A stretch of 64,000 nucleotides of DNA from QZLE01 sp033852075. Lineage in GTDB: Bacteria; Pseudomonadota; Gammaproteobacteria; QZLD01. The stretch is taken from assembly GCA_033852075.1 (NCBI GenBank), contig JAWSVC010000027.1, positions 11,913 through 75,912 on the forward strand. The letters run 5' to 3'. A model generated the notes under the pieces. That model ran no database searches and was not told the origin of the DNA. It saw only the letters and a program-made list of their open reading frames with translations. Shown here piece after piece: positions 1 through 8,574 of this stretch. Position 1 is the stretch's first letter. Every line of letters starts with the position of its first letter. A program made the translations under genes and the position numbers.

Positions 1-2
1 TT

Positions 3-386
3 GATAAGGTGTTAATTACAAACTCAAAAATTGACAATCTCGGATCTATTTGGGCAAAAGTCAAACAATTTGAAATTAGCAATTGCACAGATCCAGCTGA
101 TGTCTCTTTTGGACAATCTGAAATCGTGGAAATAAAAATAAATAATTGTAATTTCAAAGAGCTTTACCCTTCAAGAATATCAACAAAATCACTTCTAATT
201 GAAAACGCGATAATTGAAAAGTCCAGCTTCTATAAATCAAATATTGATGACTTTATATTGAGAAATGTAACTTTTAATGGAAAAACCAAGTTCAAGAAAT
301 TCCAGGCAGGTAAATCTACTTTGGAGAATATCAAAATAGGACCTAATGCAGAAATGCTTATGGATGGAGCAAACATTGAGTTTTAA
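3..386 (+). CDS. C-terminal part of a beta-helix / pentapeptide-like repeat protein (cut by window start)
   Basis: The reading frame is open through the window edge, so this is the 3' part of a longer gene; the GTG at position 9 is probably not the true start. The product is built of short alternating hydrophobic/Asn/Ser/Lys units (SSFYKSNID, NVTFNG) typical of right-handed beta-helix or pentapeptide-like repeats. It aligns end to end with the last 125 residues of the next gene, sharing SKIDNLG, INNC, LYP, FYKS and a terminal MDGANIE. The two genes are therefore tandem paralogues, separated by two bases, and probably cotranscribed. By analogy the missing N-terminus should carry membrane segments, but this cannot be seen. 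Function is unknown. Confidence 0.75.
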   Translation, partial: DKVLITNSKIDNLGSIWAKVKQFEISNCTDPADVSFGQSEIVEIKINNCNFKELYPSRISTKSLLIENAIIEKSSFYKSNIDDFILRNVTFNGKTKFKKFQAGKSTLENIKIGPNAEMLMDGANIEF

Positions 387-388
387 CA

Positions 389-1789
389 ATGAAAATTGCT
401 TTTAATATATCAACAGCATTAAGCGTTCTATCGCCATTTTTGCTCTACTACTCGTATTTGCTCCTTACCAACAAAATATCTTATGGTAGCGGATACCGTA
501 ATATGGGAGCAGGTATTGCCGAAGGTTTATTAGCTATAGCAATTATAGGGATCGTTATATTTTTATTGATTGCTGGTTTCATTATTTCACTCATATATTA
601 CTTAGAAACTAAAGAATTATTTCCAAAAGTCATTTTTTTTATACACTTATGCATTATAGGCATACCTGTTTTATTTCTTTTAGGTTTTTATTTATTTCAA
701 GCCGAATGGTTTTTATGTTTATTGAATGGTAGATCTCATTTATCAAATGACTGGCAAAAAAGATTTAGCAATACAGAGCTATTTAACGAATATTCAGCAA
801 ATAATAAAATCGAACTAAATAATGTAATTATCAAAGGTGCTAGGATCCCCTCTTCCCATACTTCAAATTTTATGTTTAAAAATGTTGAGTTTATTGACTT
901 TGGGGGAAAGGAATCACAGTGGAAAAACGGTGAATTTATTGATTCTACGTTCAATGACTTCTCTTTCTACAATGCTCATTTAAAAAATGTAACATTTAAA
1001 AATTCAAAATTTGTTGATTCTCACTTTTCAAAAGCAAAGCTGGAAAATGTTAAGTTCATCAACTGCGAAATATCAAAATCTTCTTTTGGTAATATGCGTG
1101 AAAGTAGCATTGAATTCATTGATACAAAGATTAATAGCAACAACTACAATTTCTCTGATTCTCAAATAAATTTGAAACTTATTAACTCTAATCTAATAAA
1201 TATAGACTTACGATCGCTTAAAGAAGGCTCTTCAATTCATGTTGAAAATAGCACAATAGACAATGTAAGTTTTCAACACTCAAAAATGGATTCATTTAAA
1301 TCTGTAAACTCAAAAATGCTTAACTCAACACTTGGTGACTCTGAAATTAAAGAACTTAGCTTTGATAAAAGCCATATTCACATATCTTTTGGGGATGCAA
1401 TTATAAAAAAAGTAACGGTTACAGAATCAAAGATTGATAATCTTGGTGCTATCCGAGTAAAAACCGATATTTTTTCAATAACTGATTGTGATAAAAATGC
1501 AGATGTTACGTTTGCGAAGTCCAATATAAAAATAATCAAGATTAATAATTGTGATTTTGCAGCATTGTATCCTGCAAATTTGAATGCAGAAACCCTATCT
1601 ATTGAGAATACAACAATAGCTGATTCAATTTTTTACAAATCTAAAGTTAAAAACTTTAAATTCAGAAATGTAACTCTTAATAAAGAAGCTGATTTTGAAA
1701 ACTTTCATGCCGATACAGTTTTAATAGAGAATATAACCAAAGATCCGAATTTAAAACTAACGATGGATGGAGCTAATATTGAATTGTAA
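389..1789 (+). CDS. Membrane-anchored beta-helix / pentapeptide-like repeat protein
   Basis: 466 residues. The N-terminus holds about three hydrophobic segments (roughly residues 5-27, 44-69 and 78-105). From about residue 135 to the end there are irregular five- to twenty-residue units such as NVTFKNSKF and NVKFINCEI, which should stack as a right-handed beta-helix. These are looser than classical A(D/N)LxX pentapeptide repeats. The gene starts two bases after the stop of a paralogue and is followed 31 bases later by a repeat-rich acidic protein, so all three look like one transcription unit. No enzyme motif is visible. Candidate roles are scaffold, surface or immunity-type membrane protein, but none can be chosen from sequence. 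Confidence 0.7.
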   Translation: MKIAFNISTALSVLSPFLLYYSYLLLTNKISYGSGYRNMGAGIAEGLLAIAIIGIVIFLLIAGFIISLIYYLETKELFPKVIFFIHLCIIGIPVLFLLGFYLFQAEWFLCLLNGRSHLSNDWQKRFSNTELFNEYSANNKIELNNVIIKGARIPSSHTSNFMFKNVEFIDFGGKESQWKNGEFIDSTFNDFSFYNAHLKNVTFKNSKFVDSHFSKAKLENVKFINCEISKSSFGNMRESSIEFIDTKINSNNYNFSDSQINLKLINSNLINIDLRSLKEGSSIHVENSTIDNVSFQHSKMDSFKSVNSKMLNSTLGDSEIKELSFDKSHIHISFGDAIIKKVTVTESKIDNLGAIRVKTDIFSITDCDKNADVTFAKSNIKIIKINNCDFAALYPANLNAETLSIENTTIADSIFYKSKVKNFKFRNVTLNKEADFENFHADTVLIENITKDPNLKLTMDGANIEL

Positions 1790-1820
1790 TTAAATTCACA
1801 CATATGGGATAGAAATAACA

Positions 1821-4088
1821 ATGAATGAATGGCTAACAGAAAAATTAGATAACTTAAAAACTTCTACAACCTCTTTACAGGGGATGTGGAAGTTGATGGG
1901 TGAGCTTAGCGAAAAAACACCAGCTGAGATCAGTCTTGAAAAGCTGAAAAGCATGGCTATGGATTTAAGCTGCGATATTTTTAAGGAATCGGTTAATCAG
2001 ACCAATCTTCTTAATCAAGCCAGTAATAGTTATGAAACAAATCAAGAACTAGCCAGCACTCTAAAAGACATAATGGGTAATACTGATTCTATTATCAGCA
2101 ATACAAAAGAGTTGGCACAAAAATCAGATATCGAAGCAGCTATTATCAAAGGTATAGACCAACAACTTCAAATAGCGGCAGAAAGCGGGAAATTATCATC
2201 TCTCGCCAATAATATAAAAGAAAAAGGTAAGCAACTTGCTCTATCATCTGCCTCTGGATACATTGGAGATGCATTAGATAAAATCGGTGTATCTACTGAT
2301 GAGGTATCAAATATTGCTGGAAAGATGAATAGCATCATTAGCGGTGATCCTCGCAAGTTGGTGATTGATAGCATAAAAGGTGAAATAGCTGATCAGGTGG
2401 CCTCCTCTTTTGGGCCATTAAACGCTGTAACCGCCGGCATTGCCAGTGTCATTGTATCCGCAGGAGATGATTCTAACGGAGAATTTGCAAAACTTGATGA
2501 ATTAGGAAATGTTTGCATTGATGGCGTTAAAGAGTTTGCTCAAAATAGTCTTGCAGAAAACATCCCAAGTGAAGCCATAGATGGTTTTGATTTTCAAAAC
2601 TCTGCATCAGCAAATGGAGGCTCATTACACGGATTAGCCAATTCGATTTTAGAGATTGGAAAATCTTGTTTGGCAGGGGCGACTACTGATTATGTGCTTG
2701 AACAAACTCTGGGCAAGCTTGGAGATTCTGCATCAGGTCTTATGGCTGCAGCTGATAATATTCTATCAATTTCTCAAGAAGACCCTCGCAATATAGATTT
2801 GGGACAAATAAAAAATAATTTTGGCGATAAATTAACTGATTCATTTGGCCCAATTAATTCTATTGCAGGATTTGCATCACAATTAAACGAAACAGATGAA
2901 CATAGCGGATCTCAAGGCAGTTCTTTTGGAGATATTTCTAAATTCACTGAAAAAGCTGTTTCACAAATAAAAACAGCTTCCGAGTCAGCCGAAACTTCTA
3001 AAGATATTATGGATTCTTTCAATCTTATGCAAGATGTTGCTAAAAGTGGCGGCAAACTTAAAGCCTATGGCTATGGTATTCTAGCTCTTGTTACAGATGG
3101 CGAATCAGAAGCAGACGACCCTTCTCTTCTTAAAGAATTTACTGAGATAAAACAAGGCGCAAATGACCTTCTATCAAAAGCAGAAAACCTTTGGGATATG
3201 ACTCAAAAAGATCCTAAAGAACTACTTTTAGATGAATTAAAAAGTCAGGTAAAAGCCGAATCTGAAAGCATTCTGGGGCCAATTACCAATATATCTGGCG
3301 CAACCTCACGCGCTATTGCAACAGGCCTATTAAGCAGCTCGTTAAGCGGTGTATTTAACAAAATTAAAGACAACGTTTCTAAAGCAGAATCATCTCAGAG
3401 TGAGTTAAAATCATCAGCGCAAACTTCTTCTCAAACAGACTCTGCTCCTTCTGAATCAGAGCAAAATACCAATGCCGGCAAAACAGAAGAAAACAAAACT
3501 GCTAAAACCAGCTCTGATAATACAGAATCACCAAAAACCACCGCAGCAGAAGAGAATACTCAAGCAACTTCTGACGAAAACAAGACACCTGAATCCACTA
3601 CCGCAGCAAACGACAAACCCGGAAGCGATAAAGCTAAGGAAAGTACTGAAAGCAATAATACTGCTACTGACTCTGTCGCTGACGCAGGAGGAGATTCCAA
3701 ATCAGAAGCAGCAGACCAAGGCGAATCAAAACCTGATATAAATTCAGATGCGACAGAAGATAAAAAATCTTATGCGGATGCTACAGATAAAACAGATGAC
3801 AAAGAAACCAAAACTCCTGGATCAGATGCAACTACAGATAGCAAAACCAACAACGATATAGATCAGTCTACTGATACCTCTGTTGCTGATAAAAACGATA
3901 ACGACGGTTTTAATACTGATTCATTTGGTAACAACAACAATCCAGAAAATGACTCTTTAGCATCTGGCTCTGAAGACAACAGTTTCTTCGATAGCAACAC
4001 TGAATCAGCACAAGATGTAGATAATTTATCAGATACCAACAAAACAGGTGATGAAAACGACAAAAGCAAACTAAGTAACTTAATATAA
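1821..4088 (+). CDS. Large protein with three internal repeats and acidic Ser/Thr/Asp-rich tail
   Basis: 755 residues, no signal peptide, no recognised domain. Residues about 1-130 are helical and Ser/Asn-rich. Three copies of a module follow with a period near 145 residues. Each ends in a recognisable core: a D-P-(R/K) motif at residues about 174, 321 and 464, then about 20 residues later (S/T)-x-(F/L)-G-P-(L/I)-(N/T), as in SSFGPLN, DSFGPIN and SILGPIT. From about residue 530 the chain becomes a low-complexity tail of Ser, Thr, Asp, Glu, Asn and Lys with almost no hydrophobics until the short end KLSNLI. Such tails occur in extracellular or surface-exposed proteins, but export cannot be shown. 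It lies downstream of two membrane beta-helix paralogues and is probably cotranscribed with them. Confidence 0.7.
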   Translation: MNEWLTEKLDNLKTSTTSLQGMWKLMGELSEKTPAEISLEKLKSMAMDLSCDIFKESVNQTNLLNQASNSYETNQELASTLKDIMGNTDSIISNTKELAQKSDIEAAIIKGIDQQLQIAAESGKLSSLANNIKEKGKQLALSSASGYIGDALDKIGVSTDEVSNIAGKMNSIISGDPRKLVIDSIKGEIADQVASSFGPLNAVTAGIASVIVSAGDDSNGEFAKLDELGNVCIDGVKEFAQNSLAENIPSEAIDGFDFQNSASANGGSLHGLANSILEIGKSCLAGATTDYVLEQTLGKLGDSASGLMAAADNILSISQEDPRNIDLGQIKNNFGDKLTDSFGPINSIAGFASQLNETDEHSGSQGSSFGDISKFTEKAVSQIKTASESAETSKDIMDSFNLMQDVAKSGGKLKAYGYGILALVTDGESEADDPSLLKEFTEIKQGANDLLSKAENLWDMTQKDPKELLLDELKSQVKAESESILGPITNISGATSRAIATGLLSSSLSGVFNKIKDNVSKAESSQSELKSSAQTSSQTDSAPSESEQNTNAGKTEENKTAKTSSDNTESPKTTAAEENTQATSDENKTPESTTAANDKPGSDKAKESTESNNTATDSVADAGGDSKSEAADQGESKPDINSDATEDKKSYADATDKTDDKETKTPGSDATTDSKTNNDIDQSTDTSVADKNDNDGFNTDSFGNNNNPENDSLASGSEDNSFFDSNTESAQDVDNLSDTNKTGDENDKSKLSNLI

Positions 4089-4155
4089 TTACCACCTAGC
4101 ATGTTTAAATAATTGAATTAGCCAAATTACAGATAAATACTATTAAGGAAAGATA

Positions 4156-4389
4156 ATGTCTGAAAATGAATTATCAATACGAACAACAGTTTGCCCCTAT
4201 AAATTCAAAGGTTCAAATGGGATAAAAAGACTATTGCATGGATTAGGATATTCCATTTCTGCATGGCAACATGAAGCAGCGATTCGCCAGGAAATATTTA
4301 GCGCTTTAATTTTAATACCTTTAGCAACGTTTGTCAATAATCTAAACTTACTTAATAAGTTTAAAAAAGCTCATCATCCGCGCCATTGA
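4156..4389 (+). pseudogene. dgkA: Truncated diacylglycerol kinase (DgkA) N-terminal fragment
   Basis: Residues about 15-62 match the start of prokaryotic DgkA: the G-I-K-R-L amphipathic helix, GYSISAWQHEAAIRQE with the conserved acidic and basic residues, then LILIPLA of the first membrane helix. The family is about 120 residues with three membrane helices. Here similarity stops near position 4340, and the last dozen codons are simply the antisense of the 3' end of the facing MCP gene. Helices two and three, and the later catalytic residues, are missing. A good ribosome site (AAGGAAAG) is still present, so a 77-residue peptide may be made, but kinase activity is not expected. The junction looks like a deletion or rearrangement breakpoint. 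Confidence 0.8.
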
Positions 4390-6735
4390 AGATGCTTGCT
4401 CATTCAGATTTTCACTATTAGCTGACGCCTCTTCTGCCAAAGCAGCATTACACTGAGTAATAGAATCCATATTTGTAAGCGCCTGATTAACCTGACTAAT
4501 TCCGGCAGTTTGTTCCTGACTAGCAGCCGCGATCTCGGAAATCATATCACCAACCTTTTTAACTTCATCTACAATTTCACCAAGAGTTTCTCCTGATTTT
4601 TCGACAAGTTCAGATCCGACTTTAACTTTTCCTACGCTATCCTGAATAAGATCCTTTATTTCCTTAGCTGCAGCAGCACTCCTTTGCGCAAGATTTCTTA
4701 CTTCTGTAGCAACCACTGCAAAACCACGCCCTTGCTCACCAGCTCTTGCTGCCTCAACTGAAGCATTAAGGGCTAGTAGATTTGTCTGAAATGCTATCTC
4801 ATCAATAACCCCGATAATATCAGCAATTTTATTACTGCTTGTATTAATTTCTTCCATTGCGTTAATGGCTTGCTCAACAACTGAACCACCATGGTCAGCA
4901 GTTTGTCTGGCACCAATAGCGAGCTGATTGGCCTGCTTGGCATTATCAGCATTTTGCTTAACCGTACTGGTTAGTTCTTCCATGCTTGAAGCAGTCTCTT
5001 CAAGCGAAGTTGCTTGCTCCTCAGTACGCTTGGACATATCAGTATTGCCATTGGCTATCTCGTTAGATGCCGATGCTACAATATCAGACGCCTGCACAAT
5101 ATTTTTAACTACTTGAGAAAGATTATCCATGGTTTTATTTAATGCGTTTGTAAGTACACCAAACTGCCCAGGATGATCTGCATTAATACGTTTGGTTAAA
5201 TCTCCATCGGCAAGAGCGACTGTAATATCTGTAGTATCTTTAATTCCCTGCATTACAACATCTAACGAACGATTAATGTTGCTTTTAAGAGTTTCAAGAT
5301 CACCTTTTAGGTTTACATCAACGCGACTATTAAAGTCAGCCTGTGCAACTGAAGCCATAACGTCATTAATTGACTTCATGGCGGTATCAATGGTCATCAT
5401 TGAATCAAGAGCAGCATCTGCACTATGTTTAAATTCCCCTTTAAGATTTACATCGATTCTTTTGCCGAAATTTCCGTTGGCTAATGCTTCCAGAAGCTCA
5501 TTAAGCGCTGCCATTGTAGTTTGAATATTTTCTACAGAGTGATTAATTCCTTGTTTAAGTTTGTCCAAATCTCCTGTCACATTAAGAGTAACCTTTTGAC
5601 TAAAATCCCCTTCGCTAACTTTTGATAGTGTTGCATTGGCTGCAGCTATTGCCTGCTGCATTGCTTCAAGCAAACTATTAAAAGCATCACTAACAACCCC
5701 AACCTCATCATCACTTTTAACTTCAACTCTTTTTGAAAAATCTGCAGTTTGCTTTACCTCTTCCATAGCATCAGCAAGAAGCTTAATCGGAGACGTAATT
5801 CTTGTTGCAAAAAACACAGCCACAATAATGCCAATGGTAATTAGAATAAATCCCAATAACAGAAATATAGTCTTTAAACTATATATATCAGCATAAACCT
5901 CATCTTTTTCAGCTCCTACTGCAATTGACCAATTCGTTCCAGAAATTGGGGCATAGCCAAATAATCTGTCTTTTCCTAAAAACCAGTACCCCTCATAACC
6001 CGTTTCTCCCGAAATCATCCTATGCATCATATTTGAAAGCAATTTAAATTTTGACTCAGTTTTTCCTTCTTCGTAAAAATTGCGAGCTTTTAATACAAAT
6101 TCACGGTTTTTATGAGCAATCAGAGCCCCTTTATCATTAATAATATAGGAATAACCATTAACTCCATATTTAATATCGTCTGTAATCTCAGAAAGAACAT
6201 AACCATCCAAACGAGCAATCAATGCCGCAACAACCTCTCCTTTCTCTGATTTAATAGGTGTCGACAACATAATAACCGGTTTATTCGTTACACGACTAAT
6301 AATCACATCCGAAAGAAAGGTTTTTCCTGCAAAGGCCTGCTTTACGTAATTCCGATCCCCAAGTTTAGCTGTTGAACCGTTTGAATAATTAGCCGTACCA
6401 TCTGGCAAAACAATTCCAATACCAAGAAACCCAAGACGTTCCTTCTCTTTTTGTAAATCAGGACGCTGTTTATCATGCCACTGCATGCTTCTTATAGCAT
6501 TTCTGTTTGCAACGCCTTCTATCTCTGACTTGTAAATTTCCATACGAATACTTATGTAATGCGCAGATTCAGTTGCAATTGATGGCAGTGATTGTTCTAT
6601 ACTATTTTGCAATGATTTAGAAGCAGCAAAGAAACCACCCCACCCCATCCCTATGCAGGTAACACTCAGCAATATACAAATAACGAAACAAAGCTTTGCC
6701 TTTATACCAATCTTTATTTTATTACCGATCATCAT
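4348..6735 (-). CDS. Methyl-accepting chemotaxis protein, dCache-type sensor, five HAMP-type units
   Basis: 795-residue transmembrane chemoreceptor. TM1 is about residues 13-35, then a periplasmic double-Cache-like domain (GDRNYVKQAF and GYSYIINDKG are typical), and TM2 about residues 288-312. Five HAMP-type units follow, each recognisable by a (G/A)D/NF-x-x-(R/K)-V core and the last by DHPGQFGVLT. The cytoplasmic hairpin tip is IAFQTNLLALNASVEAARAGEQGRG, which binds CheA/CheW. The C-terminus ends in SFFKLIK and has no CheR/CheB-tethering pentapeptide. A strong AAGGAG lies ahead of the first ATG. Its signalling half is almost the same as that of the MCP at 23148-25709. Its 3' end overlaps the dgkA fragment on the other strand. 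Confidence 0.95.
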   Translation of the reverse strand: MMIGNKIKIGIKAKLCFVICILLSVTCIGMGWGGFFAASKSLQNSIEQSLPSIATESAHYISIRMEIYKSEIEGVANRNAIRSMQWHDKQRPDLQKEKERLGFLGIGIVLPDGTANYSNGSTAKLGDRNYVKQAFAGKTFLSDVIISRVTNKPVIMLSTPIKSEKGEVVAALIARLDGYVLSEITDDIKYGVNGYSYIINDKGALIAHKNREFVLKARNFYEEGKTESKFKLLSNMMHRMISGETGYEGYWFLGKDRLFGYAPISGTNWSIAVGAEKDEVYADIYSLKTIFLLLGFILITIGIIVAVFFATRITSPIKLLADAMEEVKQTADFSKRVEVKSDDEVGVVSDAFNSLLEAMQQAIAAANATLSKVSEGDFSQKVTLNVTGDLDKLKQGINHSVENIQTTMAALNELLEALANGNFGKRIDVNLKGEFKHSADAALDSMMTIDTAMKSINDVMASVAQADFNSRVDVNLKGDLETLKSNINRSLDVVMQGIKDTTDITVALADGDLTKRINADHPGQFGVLTNALNKTMDNLSQVVKNIVQASDIVASASNEIANGNTDMSKRTEEQATSLEETASSMEELTSTVKQNADNAKQANQLAIGARQTADHGGSVVEQAINAMEEINTSSNKIADIIGVIDEIAFQTNLLALNASVEAARAGEQGRGFAVVATEVRNLAQRSAAAAKEIKDLIQDSVGKVKVGSELVEKSGETLGEIVDEVKKVGDMISEIAAASQEQTAGISQVNQALTNMDSITQCNAALAEEASANSENLNEQASSMARMMSFFKLIK

Positions 6736-7011
6736 ACAACTCCTTAAACCTACAGAGGTAATCCATACAACATTCAGATTTGTATATTTTGAACCGCAAA
6801 CAAAAGCAATTAATTACGGTAACTGGAATACACAAATTGTAACAAGCAGACGATAATCAGATTTCAATTGGGTTTATTATAATATTTTAAAAACTAATAT
6901 AATCATCAACATCTTAAGTATAATGATAGTCACATCCCCCTCTATTTCAATAGTAGAGACAATCGTTATTGTGGTAATTATAATATTGCAGTTAGAGGCA
7001 TTGCTGCATAT

Positions 7012-8460
7012 TTAGAATTTTAACACCTTAATATTACCATACCCTTTATCAATCAAATTAGAAGCGTGCACCTCACTCATAACACCTTTATCGCAATAAA
7101 ATAGGTATTCTTTGTTTTGATCTAAGCTTTCAAATCGATTTTCTATGGCATAAAACGGGATCTGCATCACTTCGTTATTTGGAAGTTCTATTTCGTCATC
7201 TTCTTCAACAGGATAACGCAAATCAACAACCACCTGCCCTTTTTGCGGTATTGATACAATACTTGCTGATGTTATCTTAGAGTCTGCAACTCCCAAAACT
7301 TTGTCTATTGATTCAACTTTTGCTGCTGCTATTGCGTTATCAAGAACTGAAAAATCAAATTCAGACTCAACTTCATTCGCTTGTTCAAATGATGCCTTAA
7401 CCGTTGGTCTATCAGATATTACTCCGCAATATTCAGGTATGTTTTTAACAAAATCCTCGGTACCAATTTTTCTGGCAATATCAATAATGTCATTTTTATC
7501 CATAGTTGCGATTGGACGCAATACCATCTTATCTGTAACTTTATCAATTACAGCTAGATTACGTAGTGTTTGACTTGAAACCTGTGCGACACTTTCCCCG
7601 GTAACCAATGCGTCTATTTCCATTTTTTCGGCAACTTTTGTAGCAGCTCTTAGCATCATCCTTTTTAATACAACTCCCATGTAAGAGTTCTTAACCTTTG
7701 CAAGAATTTCCCCAATAACATCCTCAAAAGGGATTGTAATAAATTTAACTTTATGCGAACTGCTATAGTTTTCCCATATATATTGAGAAACCTGTTTCAC
7801 CCCGGTTTCATGAGCCTTTCCACCAAGACTAAAAAATACATAGTGAGATTTAATACCGCGGCGAATCATTTTATAGGTTGCTACAGTTGAGTCAAAACCT
7901 CCTGAAATAAGCGATAAAACATCGCTTTGAGTTCCTAATGGAAAACCGCCAAGTCCTTTTAAACGCTGAGATATAAGAAACACATGATTATCTTTAATCT
8001 CCATTGATATAAGTTCTTCAGGATTATGTAAATCTACTCTGCATGAAGGAACATTGCGTAATAAAACTCCACCACATGAACGCTCTATATCTAATGAATT
8101 AAATTGATGTTTGCCACTACGCTTAACACGAACAACAAAAGACTTGTTCTCTACCCTACTACAACATTCTTGCTCTACGATATTTTCAATATCTTGCTGT
8201 GTATCAAATTCAAGTTTATCTACAACTAAAACCGTATCAACCCCAGGAATTTTTGTAACGGCATCTAATAAAATCTGAGTTTTTGTTGATCCATCAGGGA
8301 TACTGATTTCAATCTTATCCCAAAATGCCTGAACAGATACTCCATCATCAATTCGCGTCAGTACAGTGCGTAAATTTTTACGTAAAATTCCGATAAAATT
8401 TTTACGAACACTACGGCTTTTAGTAATTATTTCGGGGAATACTTTTATAACTAGAATCAT
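7012..8460 (-). CDS. thiI: tRNA 4-thiouridine synthetase ThiI with C-terminal rhodanese domain
   Basis: 482 residues, the same length as E. coli ThiI. The enzyme adenylates uridine 8 of tRNA and transfers sulfur to it; in enterobacteria it also supplies sulfur for the thiazole of thiamine. The order is an N-terminal ferredoxin-like and THUMP region (about 1-165), the PP-loop SGGFDS at residues 186-191, and a C-terminal rhodanese domain with the catalytic Cys456 in YCDKG. The partner Cys345 in PEYCG is also present, so both cysteines of the sulfur-relay mechanism are kept. Upstream lies a REP-like hairpin doublet and then nadA on the same strand. The ribosome site is weak (GAG). Confidence 0.96.
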   Translation of the reverse strand: MILVIKVFPEIITKSRSVRKNFIGILRKNLRTVLTRIDDGVSVQAFWDKIEISIPDGSTKTQILLDAVTKIPGVDTVLVVDKLEFDTQQDIENIVEQECCSRVENKSFVVRVKRSGKHQFNSLDIERSCGGVLLRNVPSCRVDLHNPEELISMEIKDNHVFLISQRLKGLGGFPLGTQSDVLSLISGGFDSTVATYKMIRRGIKSHYVFFSLGGKAHETGVKQVSQYIWENYSSSHKVKFITIPFEDVIGEILAKVKNSYMGVVLKRMMLRAATKVAEKMEIDALVTGESVAQVSSQTLRNLAVIDKVTDKMVLRPIATMDKNDIIDIARKIGTEDFVKNIPEYCGVISDRPTVKASFEQANEVESEFDFSVLDNAIAAAKVESIDKVLGVADSKITSASIVSIPQKGQVVVDLRYPVEEDDEIELPNNEVMQIPFYAIENRFESLDQNKEYLFYCDKGVMSEVHASNLIDKGYGNIKVLKF

Positions 8461-8480
8461 GATTAATACTCAATTTCGCT

Positions 8481-8537
8481 ATACCGGCGAAGGCCAGTAT
8501 CCAGAAAGGTAGTTCATATTCCCGCCTTCGCGGGAAT
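8481..8537. repeat. REP-like hairpin doublet between nadA and thiI
   Basis: Two adjacent hairpins: ATACCGGC-GAAG-GCCAGTAT (8481-8500, one C/A mismatch) and the perfect ATTCCCGC-CTTC-GCGGGAAT (8518-8537). A GTAG tetranucleotide lies at 8511-8513 region just before the second hairpin. The second hairpin also fits the ATTCCC-N8-GGGAAT form of neisserial dRS3 elements, a resemblance rather than proof of relation. GC content is far above the surroundings. It may stabilise or partly terminate the nadA-thiI transcript. Confidence 0.65.
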
Positions 8538-8574
8538 AACTTATTTATGAGCGAGAACGACGTAATTCAGAAGG

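Noticed and set aside
6736..7011. Sigma-28 chemotaxis promoter ahead of the MCP
   Set aside because: No TAAA-N15-GCCGATAA-like pair was seen on the relevant strand; the same held for the other MCP genes.
8518..8537. True neisserial dRS3 element
   Set aside because: Only the hairpin form matches; flanks and host background do not support it.
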